Below are positions 1 to 6,732 of a stretch of DNA of 11,085 bases, in pieces (positions within the stretch are counted from its first letter, which is position 1; every line of letters begins with the position of its first letter). The stretch is from WJLY01 sp964562405. Lineage in GTDB: Bacteria; Joyebacterota; Joyebacteria; Joyebacterales; Joyebacteraceae. A program made the position numbers and the translations under genes. The DNA is taken from assembly GCA_964562405.1 (NCBI GenBank), contig CAZLTC010000076.1, forward strand, positions 1 to 11,085, read 5' to 3'. The notes below the pieces were generated by a model. The model was given only the letters and a program-made list of their open reading frames with translations. It searched no databases and was not told the DNA's origin.

Positions 1-57
1 CGCGCCTACTACCGCGCGCGCTTCGGCATCGCGTTCCCGGGACGCGGAACGCCCTAG
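1..57 (+). CDS. C-terminal tail of an upstream gene (partial)
   Basis: Reading from base 1 gives 18 codons (RAYYRARFGIAFPGRGTP) followed by TAG at 55-57. The frame is open to the window edge and the codon choice resembles the neighbouring genes, so this is probably the end of a plus-strand gene that starts outside the window. The tail is too short to assign a family. An arginine- and aromatic-rich end like this is not diagnostic. No clear terminator follows before the ktrB promoter. Confidence 0.4.
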   Translation, partial: RAYYRARFGIAFPGRGTP

Positions 58-148
58 ACGACGGTCAGCACAACCGCTCGCCGTGCCGCACACCCGCGTC
101 ACGTCCCGCCGCTGAACCATGGAAGCGACGTACTTTCGGGCTTTTCCG

Positions 149-178
149 TTGACATCGATGAGAAGGCCTCCTTATTCT
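149..178 (+). promoter_or_regulatory. Probable sigma-70-type promoter of the ktrB-ktrA-asnS operon
   Basis: A perfect -35 box TTGACA lies at 149-154 and a -10-like TATTCT at 173-178, spaced by 18 bases. This predicts a transcript start near 185 and a leader of about 50 bases before the GTG at 237. The leader can form a small hairpin (GGCGC 201-205 with GCGCC 211-215) and carries the Shine-Dalgarno GGGAGG at 222-227. No other promoter-like pair was seen before asnS, which suggests co-transcription. The call rests on consensus matching only. Confidence 0.55.
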
Positions 179-236
179 CGCCCTTGGCCGTGCCCAGGCG
201 GGCGCGGCGAGCGCCGGGGATGGGAGGATCTGAATC

Positions 237-1997
237 GTGAAGCTCGTGGTCAAGGAGTCGGTCATCAAGTGGCTGTCGCGCGTGATGTACGGCGTGGCCA
301 TCGTTGCGTTCGCCTCCCTCGTCCTGGAGTACGGATTCAGTCTCGACAAGGCCCAGACCGACGTCCTTCATCTCATTGACCTCTCGGTCGTGGCCCTGTT
401 CGTAGCAAACTCGCTCATCCGATTCGCATTCTCGAGGTTCAAGCTGCGCTACCTCAGGGAGCACTGGCCCTCGTTCGCCATACTTGCTCTGATCATCACG
501 CAGCTGGGCGTCGTCCTCCACCTGCAGTCGCGCGGCTGGCTTCCCGCCTTCCTGGAGTCCAGGAGCATCTTCTCCCTGACGAAGGCGTACATCATTGTCA
601 TTCAGGCCTACATCGTCATCCTCATCCTGAGCCAGGCCGTGAAGGCGAACAGGGGCATTGCGTCCCTCCGGATCGGCCCGGCGAGGACCGTGATGTTGTC
701 GTTCATGTTCATCATAGTCGTCGGCACGCTCTTCCTGATGACCCCTCACGCGACCGTCAGCGGGCACGTGCCGTTCGTCGACGCGCTCTTCTCCGCGACA
801 ACCTCGGTGTGCGTTACCGGGCTGACCGTGGTGGACACCGGAAGCTACTTCACCGGCTTCGGCCAGGGAGTCATCCTCGTCCTGATGCAGATCGGAGGGC
901 TCGGCCTGATCACGCTGACCGCCTTCTTCGCGGTCGTTCTCAGGCGCAACCTGGGCGTGCGCGAGGGTCTGGTGCTCCGCGGCATGCTGACCTTCGAGTC
1001 GCTCGGCCGGGCCGGGCGGACGCTTCGCTACATGATAGGCATCACGTTCCTGCTCGAGGCGACCGGTGCCGTCTTGCTGTTCTTCATTACGCGCGCCGAC
1101 TTCGGGCGCGCTTCGGACGCGGCGGGGCGCGCCGTGTTTCACGCGGTATCAGCGTTTTGCAACGCAGGGTTGTCACTGTACCCTACGAGCTTCGAACGCT
1201 ATGCCGACAGCGTGCCTTTCAATCTCGTGATCACGTCGCTCATCATCATCGGAGGTCTTGGGTTCCCGGTGATCATGAACATCCTCGGGAACCGCGTGCT
1301 CTCGTCCGGGCGGTTCCGCGGCAGCTCCCGCTGGTCGCTTCACTCGAGGATCGTGCTCGGGATGACGGCGACCTTGCTCGTCATAGGCACACTGGGGTTC
1401 CTGTTCATGGAGTACGACGGCGTGCTGGCCGGAATGCCGCTCGGAGGGAAGCTCATGGCTTCCTACTTCGCCTCGGTTACGGCGCGTACCGCCGGATTCA
1501 ACACCGTGCGAACGGCGTACCTGGCTCTGCCGACGCTCTTCATGCTGGCGATACTCATGTTCATCGGCGGTTCGCCGGGCGGGACCGCCGGCGGCGTGAA
1601 GACCTCCACGTTCGGCGTGGTGCTGGCGTCGATCGCGTCCACGTTCCGCGGCAAGGACCGTGTGGAGCTCTTCAGGAGGCGGGTTCCCGACGCCGGCGTG
1701 AGGGAGGCGCTGGTGGTCGTGGCCATGGGCATCATGGTCGTGGCGGCGGGCACGTTCGCTCTTCTGCTGGCGGAGGAATTGCCTTTGAGAGACGTTCTCT
1801 TCGAGGTAGTCTCGGCGTTCGGAACCGTAGGCCTTTCAACAGGGATAACACCAACGCTGTCGGCCGTAGGCAAGGTCGCCCTGATGCTCATCATGCTGAC
1901 CGGGAGGATCGGGCCCCTCACGCTCGCGCTGGCCATAGGCGCGCGCGCGGAGCGACCGCTCTACGACTACCCGCAGGAGAGAGTGGTCATCGGCTAG
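237..1997 (+). CDS. ktrB: KtrB/TrkH-family potassium uptake channel subunit with N-terminal membrane extension
   Basis: This is the membrane-embedded K+-conducting subunit of a Ktr/Trk uptake system, 586 aa. The four pore-loop repeats of the superfamily of K+ transporters are visible: TTSVCVTGL at 188-196, SAFCNAGLS at 305-313, SVTARTAGFNT at 413-423 and SAFGTVGLSTG at 526-536. Each has the filter glycine. The conserved GGSPGGTAGGVKT stretch is at 444-456. KtrB proteins are usually about 450 aa; here the core begins near residue 150, so about 150 residues are extra. The extension has hydrophobic segments near 15-31, 46-66, 79-95 and 115-133, and resembles the S1-S4 layout of voltage-sensor domains, though without an arginine ladder. 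The GTG start is chosen because GGGAGG (222-227) lies 9 bases upstream. The gene is followed 57 bases later by ktrA, its expected cytosolic partner. The family assignment is firm; the role of the extension is unknown. Confidence 0.93.
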   Translation: MKLVVKESVIKWLSRVMYGVAIVAFASLVLEYGFSLDKAQTDVLHLIDLSVVALFVANSLIRFAFSRFKLRYLREHWPSFAILALIITQLGVVLHLQSRGWLPAFLESRSIFSLTKAYIIVIQAYIVILILSQAVKANRGIASLRIGPARTVMLSFMFIIVVGTLFLMTPHATVSGHVPFVDALFSATTSVCVTGLTVVDTGSYFTGFGQGVILVLMQIGGLGLITLTAFFAVVLRRNLGVREGLVLRGMLTFESLGRAGRTLRYMIGITFLLEATGAVLLFFITRADFGRASDAAGRAVFHAVSAFCNAGLSLYPTSFERYADSVPFNLVITSLIIIGGLGFPVIMNILGNRVLSSGRFRGSSRWSLHSRIVLGMTATLLVIGTLGFLFMEYDGVLAGMPLGGKLMASYFASVTARTAGFNTVRTAYLALPTLFMLAILMFIGGSPGGTAGGVKTSTFGVVLASIASTFRGKDRVELFRRRVPDAGVREALVVVAMGIMVVAAGTFALLLAEELPLRDVLFEVVSAFGTVGLSTGITPTLSAVGKVALMLIMLTGRIGPLTLALAIGARAERPLYDYPQERVVIG

Positions 1998-2004
1998 TGG
2001 CTGA

Positions 2005-2033
2005 CCGGGGCCGCGCTCCCCAGGCGGCCCCGG
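2005..2033 (+). promoter_or_regulatory. Perfect 10-bp hairpin between ktrB and ktrA
   Basis: CCGGGGCCGC (2005-2014) is exactly complementary to GCGGCCCCGG (2024-2033), leaving a 9-base loop. It starts 7 bases after the ktrB stop and ends 11 bases before the GGAGG of ktrA (2045-2049). No T-run follows, so it is a poor intrinsic terminator. In a polycistronic message it more likely protects or trims the RNA, or tunes translation of ktrA against ktrB. The structure is seen directly; the role is inferred. Confidence 0.5.
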
Positions 2034-2054
2034 CGCCTTTGGGCGGAGGTTCAC

Positions 2055-2726
2055 ATGAAGCGATACGCCGTGATAGGGCTTGGGCTGCTTGGGCGCACTG
2101 TGGCCCGGGAGCTCGCCTCGCGGGGCCTCGAGGTGATAGCGGTCGACGTCGACGGCGACCTCGTGCAGGCCCTTTCAGACGAAGTGACTCTCGCCGTGCG
2201 GCTCGACTCGACGAGCCGCGAAGCACTGATGAGGCAGGGGATAGACAAGGTCGACGCCGCTCTCGTTGCCATCGGCCAGAACTTCCAGGCGTCGGTGCTC
2301 ACAACGGCGCTTCTCAAGGAGTTCGGCGTCAAGAGGGTCGTGTCGAGGGCCATGAGCGAGCAGGAAGCGAAGATCCTCAAGCTGGTCAACGCGGACCAGG
2401 TGGTTCTGGCGGAGGAATGGGTCGGACGTCGACTGGCTCAGCAGCTTGCCGCCCCGAGCCTCGTCGACATGGTCGAGCTGTCGCCGGGAATGAGTCTCGC
2501 CAGGGTCGAGGCTTCTCCGGAGATGTGGGGCAAGACACTGTCGTCGCTCAAGTTCAGGCAGCAGTACGGTCTGAACGTCGTCGCCGTCATCAAGCCGGAG
2601 ACCGAGGAAAGGGAGGCTCCGCAGACGCTGCTCCCCGATCCGGACGCCGTGATCGACAAGGGAGACGTCCTCCTGGTCGACGGCACCGATGAGGCCATCG
2701 AAACGCTCGCTTCCGGCGAAGCGTAG
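2055..2726 (+). CDS. ktrA: KtrA-type RCK regulatory subunit of potassium uptake
   Basis: This is a cytosolic nucleotide-binding subunit (223 aa) that forms the gating ring under KtrB and controls K+ uptake in response to NAD(H)/ATP/ADP, as known for KtrA/TrkA proteins. The N-terminal RCK_N Rossmann domain (about 1-130) opens with the dinucleotide motif GLGLLG at 8-13, and an acidic Asp31 at the end of the second strand. Family-typical stretches VAIGQNFQAS (71-80), TTALLKEFGV (83-92) and VNADQVVLAEEWVG (111-124) follow. Residues about 135-220 match an RCK_C/TrkA_C domain. A single RCK_N plus RCK_C, rather than the tandem copy of E. coli TrkA, points to the KtrA type. The ATG is preceded by GGAGG (2045-2049) with a 5-base spacer. 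It lies directly downstream of ktrB and 44 bases before asnS. Confidence 0.93.
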   Translation: MKRYAVIGLGLLGRTVARELASRGLEVIAVDVDGDLVQALSDEVTLAVRLDSTSREALMRQGIDKVDAALVAIGQNFQASVLTTALLKEFGVKRVVSRAMSEQEAKILKLVNADQVVLAEEWVGRRLAQQLAAPSLVDMVELSPGMSLARVEASPEMWGKTLSSLKFRQQYGLNVVAVIKPETEEREAPQTLLPDPDAVIDKGDVLLVDGTDEAIETLASGEA

Positions 2727-2770
2727 CGACTGCGGACAACAGGATGCGGGGCCGCTCCCGCGGAGGGGTG

Positions 2771-4066
2771 ATGAGGAAACGCTACTACATCGAGGATGCG
2801 GCGGACTACGTGGGGACCAAGGTCACCATTGAAGGCTGGCTCGTCGGCAAGCGATCGAGCGGCAAGATCCTCTTCCTGGAGGTCCGCGACGGGACGGGCT
2901 TCATGCAGTGTGTGATGAGCAGGGGCGAGGTCGGTGACGAGGCCTTCGACCTTGCGGACTCCCTCACCCAGGAGTCGTCGATACGCGTCACCGGAACGGT
3001 GTCGGAGGACTCAAGGGCTCCGGGCGGCTACGAGCTGTCAGCGACCGCGGTCGAGCTCGTGCAGCTTGCGCTCGAGTATCCCATCACACGCAAGGAGCAC
3101 GGCACTTCGTTCCTGATGGACCACAGGCACCTGTGGATACGCTCGTCGAAGCAGTTCGCCGTCCTCCGGATCCGCGCCACGGTCATGGCCGCGGCGAGAG
3201 CCTACCTCGACTCGCTCGGCTTCCTCGAACTCGACACGCCCATCCTGACGCCGGCGGCGTGCGAGGGCACCACTACTCTGTTCGAGACCAACTACTTCGG
3301 AGAGAAGGCCTACCTGGGCCAGAGCGGGCAGCTCTACAATGAGGCGACGGCGATGGCCTTCGGCAGGGTGTACTGCTGCGGCCCCGCCTTCCGCGCCGAG
3401 AAGGCGAAGACACGTCGGCACCTGATCGAATTCTGGCAGATAGAGCCGGAGATAGCCTACGCAACGCTCGACGACGTGATGGATCTTGAGGAGGGACTCG
3501 TCTCCGCCATGGTGACCGAGGTCCTGCGCAAGAGGTCGCGCGAACTGGGCATACTCGACCGAGACACGTCCGTCCTGTCGAAGGTGGCGCCGCCTTTCCC
3601 GAGGATCAGCTACACGGAAGCCGTCGACATGCTGAACTCGGCGGGGCACAGCTTCGAGTGGGGCGCCGACTTCGGCGCCGAGGACGAGACCGTTCTGTCA
3701 CAGCGCTTCGAGCAACCCTTCTTCGTTCATCGGTATCCGCGCGCAGTGAAGCCGTTCTACATGGAGGACGATCCGAAGGACCCCGCCGTCACGCTCTCGG
3801 TGGACATGCTTGCCCCGGAGGGATACGGGGAGATCGTCGGAGGCGGGCAGCGCCTGATGGACCTCGACGAGCTCGAGAAGAGGGTGGATGCGGAGAACAT
3901 GCCTCGCGCGGACTACGAGTGGTACCTCGATCTCAGGAGGTACGGGTCGGTTCCGCACGGGGGATTCGGGTTGGGAATCGAGCGGTTCGTGACCTGGGTC
4001 TGCGGCATCGCGCACATCAGGGAGACGATCCCCTTCCCGAGAATGCTCCAGCGCCTCCGCCCCTAG
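2771..4066 (+). CDS. asnS: Asparaginyl-tRNA synthetase
   Basis: This class IIb aminoacyl-tRNA synthetase charges tRNA-Asn with asparagine in the cytosol, 431 aa, a normal length for the compact bacterial form. The N-terminal OB-fold anticodon-binding domain covers about 15-100 (EGWLVGKRSSGKILFLEVRD at 21-40). The catalytic core shows a motif-1 region near 150-165, EGTTTLFETNYFGEKAYLGQ at 165-184, motif 2 with FRAE (207-210) and RRHLIEFWQIEPE (215-227), and motif 3 GFGLGIERF (398-406). The C-terminal ETIPFPRMLQRLRP is the AsnRS signature that separates it from AspRS. The ATG at 2771 is preferred over an in-frame ATG at 2744 because GGAGG (2762-2766) sits just before it and the OB-fold starts at once; the upstream ATG has no comparable ribosome site. 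Its presence implies direct Asn-tRNA charging. It probably shares the ktrBA transcript. Confidence 0.95.
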   Translation: MRKRYYIEDAADYVGTKVTIEGWLVGKRSSGKILFLEVRDGTGFMQCVMSRGEVGDEAFDLADSLTQESSIRVTGTVSEDSRAPGGYELSATAVELVQLALEYPITRKEHGTSFLMDHRHLWIRSSKQFAVLRIRATVMAAARAYLDSLGFLELDTPILTPAACEGTTTLFETNYFGEKAYLGQSGQLYNEATAMAFGRVYCCGPAFRAEKAKTRRHLIEFWQIEPEIAYATLDDVMDLEEGLVSAMVTEVLRKRSRELGILDRDTSVLSKVAPPFPRISYTEAVDMLNSAGHSFEWGADFGAEDETVLSQRFEQPFFVHRYPRAVKPFYMEDDPKDPAVTLSVDMLAPEGYGEIVGGGQRLMDLDELEKRVDAENMPRADYEWYLDLRRYGSVPHGGFGLGIERFVTWVCGIAHIRETIPFPRMLQRLRP

Positions 4067-4153
4067 GGTCAGGCGCCGAACTGGCCATGGGAAGTCTCAC
4101 GAGTTCCACCGGGGACGGTGCCTGTGGCCACGCTTACGCGGTGTGAGAGTGAG

Positions 4154-4181
4154 AACGCGCTCCGGTCGCCCGGAGCGCGTT
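4154..4181. terminator. Strong stem-loop between convergent asnS and glnA, probable bidirectional terminator
   Basis: AACGCGCTCCGG (4154-4165) pairs perfectly with CCGGAGCGCGTT (4170-4181) around a TCGC tetraloop, a 12-bp stem. It lies 88 bases after the asnS stop and 28 bases beyond the glnA stop on the other strand, where a shared terminator is expected. On the plus strand it is followed by TTCTGTTGCT, only a weak T tract; the minus strand reads TTCTCACTCTCAC after it. Seen directly; termination in both directions is inferred. Confidence 0.75.
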
Positions 4182-4209
4182 TCTGTTGCTCCACCACCTT
4201 GCGGCGTCT

Positions 4210-5673
4210 CTAGCTGTCGAAGTAGAGCGCGTACTCGGAAGGGTGAGGACGCAGCCTGACGACCTCGGCCTCGCGTCGTTTCAGGGCGGCCCAGGTGTTC
4301 ACGAACTCCTCGGGAAATATGCCTGACTCGGACAAGAATGCGCCGCCACTCTCGAGCTCGTCGAGCGCCTCCTCAAGAGAGGCGGGAAGGGGAGCTATCC
4401 TGGAGCGAAGGCCGTTGCCCAACCCGTGTATGTTCTCGTCGAACGGGCCGAACCCCTCCTTCTTGGGATCTATGCCCTTCTCGAGGCCATCGAGTCCCGC
4501 AGCGAGGAGAGCCGCCATGGCGAGATACGGGTTCGCGGTGGCGTCGCCGGGTCGGTATTCCACCGTGAGAGTAGAAGGCTCGGTCGCGTACTGCGGTATC
4601 CGTATCGCCGCGCTCCTGTTGCCAGCCGAGAAGAAGAGGTTCGTCGGCGCCTCGTGCCCCGGCTGCAGCCGGCGGTACGAGTTGGTGCTCGCATTCGTAA
4701 TGGCCGCGAGGGCCCTACCGTGCAGCAGCACTCCTCCTATGAAGCTCTGCGCCACGTCTGACAGACCCGCGTAGCCACCCTCGGCGTGGAAGATGGGTCT
4801 GCCCGCGCGCTCGAGCCTGATGTGGAAGTGGAGCCCGCTGCCGGCTTCGTGCGCGAGCGGTTTCGGCATGAACGTCGCCGACGCTCCCCACTCGAACGCG
4901 GTGTTGCGGATGATGTACTTGCCGAGCATCAGATGGTCGGCCGACTTGAGCAGAGGCTCGGGTCGAAGCTCGATCTCGGCCTGGCCGGGGGCGCCGTTCT
5001 CGTGATGGTGGTACTTGACGGGAATGCCCGCTTCCTGCATGCGTGAGACCATCTCGTTCCGGAGGTCGAAGTGCATGTCGCAGGGAGGGATCGCATGGTA
5101 CCCGCGCCCGGGCTGTATCCTGTAGCCAAGCGCACTGTCGGGGTCGTCAGGGTCAGCCCAACCGGCCTCGTCGGAACGCACATCGTAGAAGGCCCCAGAC
5201 TCCGAGTCGCCGTAATCGACCGAGGAGAACACATAGAACTCGAGTTCGGGGCTCCAGAAGCTGGCGTGGGCGTGTCCGGAGCGGGCGAGCACCTCCTCGG
5301 CCCTTCGCGCTATGACCCTCGGATCGAGCGGGAAGGGAGATCTGGTCTCGGCATCGGCAGCGGACGCTATGACTGAGACCACGACGCGGTCGTCCACCTC
5401 GTCGACCAGGGCCGTCGAGATGTCAGGTACGAGCACCATGTCGCCACGCTCGAGCGTCTTGAATCCGGGCACGCTGGAACCGTCGAATCCGACTCCGCGC
5501 GTCAGGACCTCTGGACCAAAGCCGGCGGCGGGAAGGGTGACATGGTGCCACCGGCCCGGAAGGTCCGCGAAGCGCAGGTCTACGAAGTCGGCCGCAGAGC
5601 GAACCGATGCGCAGAAGTCCTCCGGATCCTCGATGCCTGGAAGTCTGTCAAGTATGTCTCGCTGTTCGTCCAT
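4210..5673 (-). CDS. glnA: Type I glutamine synthetase lacking the adenylylation motif
   Basis: This enzyme should make glutamine from glutamate, ammonia and ATP in the cytosol as a dodecamer; 487 aa from the chosen start (the numbers below count two residues more, from a GTG at 5679). The N-terminal beta-grasp domain contains GVGFDGSS at 62-69 with the ammonia-site Asp66. Metal and substrate residues all appear: ELEF 145-148 (Glu145, Glu147), HHHENGAPGQAEIE 224-237 (Glu227, Glu235), GSGLHFH 280-286 (His284), PGHEAP 340-345 (flap Glu343), NRSAAIRIP 354-362 (Arg355, Arg360) and EYR 374-376. At the site of the adenylylated NLYDLP loop it has NIHGLGNGL (416-424), so control by GlnE is unlikely. 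The residue aligned by eye with Bacillus Arg62 is Thr75. The ATG at 5673 is preferred over the GTG at 5679 because AGAGG (5680-5684) lies 6 bases from it. It has its own promoter and a structured leader. A diverged GS-like ligase is possible, but the full active site argues for a true GS. Confidence 0.88.
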   Translation of the reverse strand: MDEQRDILDRLPGIEDPEDFCASVRSAADFVDLRFADLPGRWHHVTLPAAGFGPEVLTRGVGFDGSSVPGFKTLERGDMVLVPDISTALVDEVDDRVVVSVIASAADAETRSPFPLDPRVIARRAEEVLARSGHAHASFWSPELEFYVFSSVDYGDSESGAFYDVRSDEAGWADPDDPDSALGYRIQPGRGYHAIPPCDMHFDLRNEMVSRMQEAGIPVKYHHHENGAPGQAEIELRPEPLLKSADHLMLGKYIIRNTAFEWGASATFMPKPLAHEAGSGLHFHIRLERAGRPIFHAEGGYAGLSDVAQSFIGGVLLHGRALAAITNASTNSYRRLQPGHEAPTNLFFSAGNRSAAIRIPQYATEPSTLTVEYRPGDATANPYLAMAALLAAGLDGLEKGIDPKKEGFGPFDENIHGLGNGLRSRIAPLPASLEEALDELESGGAFLSESGIFPEEFVNTWAALKRREAEVVRLRPHPSEYALYFDS

Positions 5674-5703
5674 TCGCACCCTCTTGAAGAAGACATCGAA
5701 ATG

Positions 5704-5799
5704 CCCGTCGGAAGAGAAGGGGCTCAGGCCCTCATGGCCGCCGCACCCGATCGCGGCTCCGCGTGCTCGCTGCGAGATGCCGTCCGAACCACCGACGGG
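5704..5799 (-). promoter_or_regulatory. Structured 5' leader of glnA, candidate cis-regulatory RNA
   Basis: Read on the minus strand, CCCGTCGG at the predicted transcript start (5799-5792) is perfectly complementary to CCGACGGG near the ribosome site (5711-5704), closing a domain of about 80 bases. Inside it are small potential hairpins CTCG-CAG-CGAG, CGCG-GAGC-CGCG and GGGC-CTGA-GCCC in order. The outer arm ends about 20 bases before the AGAGG ribosome site. I cannot match it to the known cyanobacterial glnA riboswitch or another class. High GC raises the chance of accidental pairing, so this is a candidate only. Confidence 0.3.
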
Positions 5800-5805
5800 A
5801 CATTC

Positions 5806-5834
5806 ATTCTACACAGCGGGGAATCCCGCGTCAA
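5806..5834 (-). promoter_or_regulatory. Probable glnA promoter (minus strand)
   Basis: On the minus strand TTGACG (5834-5829) is followed after 17 bases by TAGAAT (5811-5806), each differing from the sigma-70 consensus at one position. The predicted start is near 5799, giving a leader of about 125 bases before the ATG at 5673. No sigma-54 element (GG-N10-GC with the usual flanks) was recognised upstream of it, and no regulator-binding palindrome stood out. Confidence 0.6.
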
Positions 5835-5869
5835 TCGGGTCGAGGCTACGCTCATGAACCTGAAACCCC

Positions 5870-5899
5870 TTGACAGTGCGCAGTTTCGCCGGGTAGCCT
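5870..5899 (+). promoter_or_regulatory. Probable promoter of the cyclophilin/TPR gene set
   Basis: A perfect TTGACA at 5870-5875 is followed 18 bases later by a weak -10-like TAGCCT (5894-5899). The predicted start near 5906 gives a leader of about 50 bases. It diverges from the glnA promoter with 35 bases between the two -35 boxes, so the intergenic region 5674-5955 serves both transcripts. The weak -10 lowers confidence. Confidence 0.4.
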
Positions 5900-5955
5900 C
5901 GATTTGTGAGAAGAGAAACATGATATCGTACGAACACACTGGGCGAGGAGGGACC

Positions 5956-6702
5956 ATGCGCTCTTGGACAACCAATCCGTCGGCTCTAGTCGTCGTGCTG
6001 CTGGCGGCGCTTCTGTTGGCCGTGACCGCGGGGTGCGGAGCCAGCGAGGACACCCCGGGCGACAAGACCCAGACAGAGACGGGCACCGCCACCACGGCGA
6101 CCGAGGAGCCGGCCGCGCAGGCCGAGGCTCCCCAGGAGGAGGGTGAGAACACGGTGACGGCGATGCTGACCATCATCCCCGGAGAAAAGGGGAGCGGAGG
6201 GACGCCTGAGCAGATCGAGATACCGTACCTCCCGCCTGGAGAGAAGGTGGCCACGCTCGAGACGACGAAGGGCACCATCAAGATAGCGCTGTGGGAGGAC
6301 AAGGCCCCGAACACGGTGAAGAACTTCGTCTACCTCGCGAACTCCGGACGCTACGACGACGTGGACTTCCACAGGGTGATCGACGGGTTCATGGCGCAGA
6401 CCGGCGATGTGGAGCACCGCGGCGGATACGGCGGCCCTGGTTACTCGATACCGGCTGAGTTCGACAAGAACCTCAAGCACGAGCGCGGGGTCGTCTCGAT
6501 GGCGCGCTCCCAGGACCCTGACTCCGGTGGCAGCCAGTTCTTCATCATGTACGTCACACATCCCGGCCTGGACGGCCAGTACGCCGCCTTCGGCAAGGTC
6601 ATCGAGGGGATGGACGTCGTGGACGCTCTGAACAAGGGCGAGCCACCGGCGAGTCCCGACAAGATCCTCAAGGCCCGGGTAGAGTCGGTGCCTGTCAAGT
6701 AG
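5956..6702 (+). CDS. Cyclophilin-type peptidyl-prolyl cis-trans isomerase lipoprotein
   Basis: This predicted envelope lipoprotein (248 aa) should speed proline isomerisation in exported proteins. The N-terminus has a hydrophobic stretch (10-24) ending in VTAGC with the lipidated Cys27. A Thr/Glu/Ala-rich linker (about 28-66) follows, then a cyclophilin domain at about 97-246. The catalytic block FHRVIDGFMAQTGD (138-151) keeps Arg140, Phe145 and Gln148, and GGSQFFIMY (191-199) and AFGKVIEGMDVVD (211-223) are family hallmarks. The tryptophan of human CypA that binds cyclosporin is not seen at its expected place, as is common in bacterial forms. The ATG at 5956 is chosen because GGAGG (5947-5951) precedes it and a signal peptide follows at once; a longer in-frame opening upstream would run across the divergent promoters. 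A TPR gene follows 30 bases later, probably in the same operon. Confidence 0.92.
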   Translation: MRSWTTNPSALVVVLLAALLLAVTAGCGASEDTPGDKTQTETGTATTATEEPAAQAEAPQEEGENTVTAMLTIIPGEKGSGGTPEQIEIPYLPPGEKVATLETTKGTIKIALWEDKAPNTVKNFVYLANSGRYDDVDFHRVIDGFMAQTGDVEHRGGYGGPGYSIPAEFDKNLKHERGVVSMARSQDPDSGGSQFFIMYVTHPGLDGQYAAFGKVIEGMDVVDALNKGEPPASPDKILKARVESVPVK

Positions 6703-6732
6703 CGGCGGTCAGTTCCAACGGAGGCTTGAAGC

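Noticed and set aside
58..236. c-di-AMP (ydaO-type) riboswitch upstream of ktrB
   Set aside because: Such switches precede ktr genes in Firmicutes, but the predicted leader is only about 50 bases and I see none of the conserved blocks.
99..1142. Long minus-strand open frame (347 codons) opposite ktrB
   Set aside because: It is rich in Arg, Glu, Asp, His and Gly with no domain pattern, as expected opposite a hydrophobic GC-rich gene. The ktrB frame has unmistakable family motifs.
809..2692. Plus-strand open frame of 627 codons spanning ktrB and ktrA
   Set aside because: Its translation is Arg/Gly/His-rich low-complexity text in the wrong frame of two well-supported genes, a common GC-rich artefact.
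4087..4146. 19-codon open frame between asnS and glnA
   Set aside because: No ribosome site, no conservation evidence, and it leads straight into the shared terminator.
5542..5955. N-terminal extension of the cyclophilin gene
   Set aside because: It would run through the glnA coding start and both divergent promoters, and would bury the lipoprotein signal peptide 138 residues into the protein.
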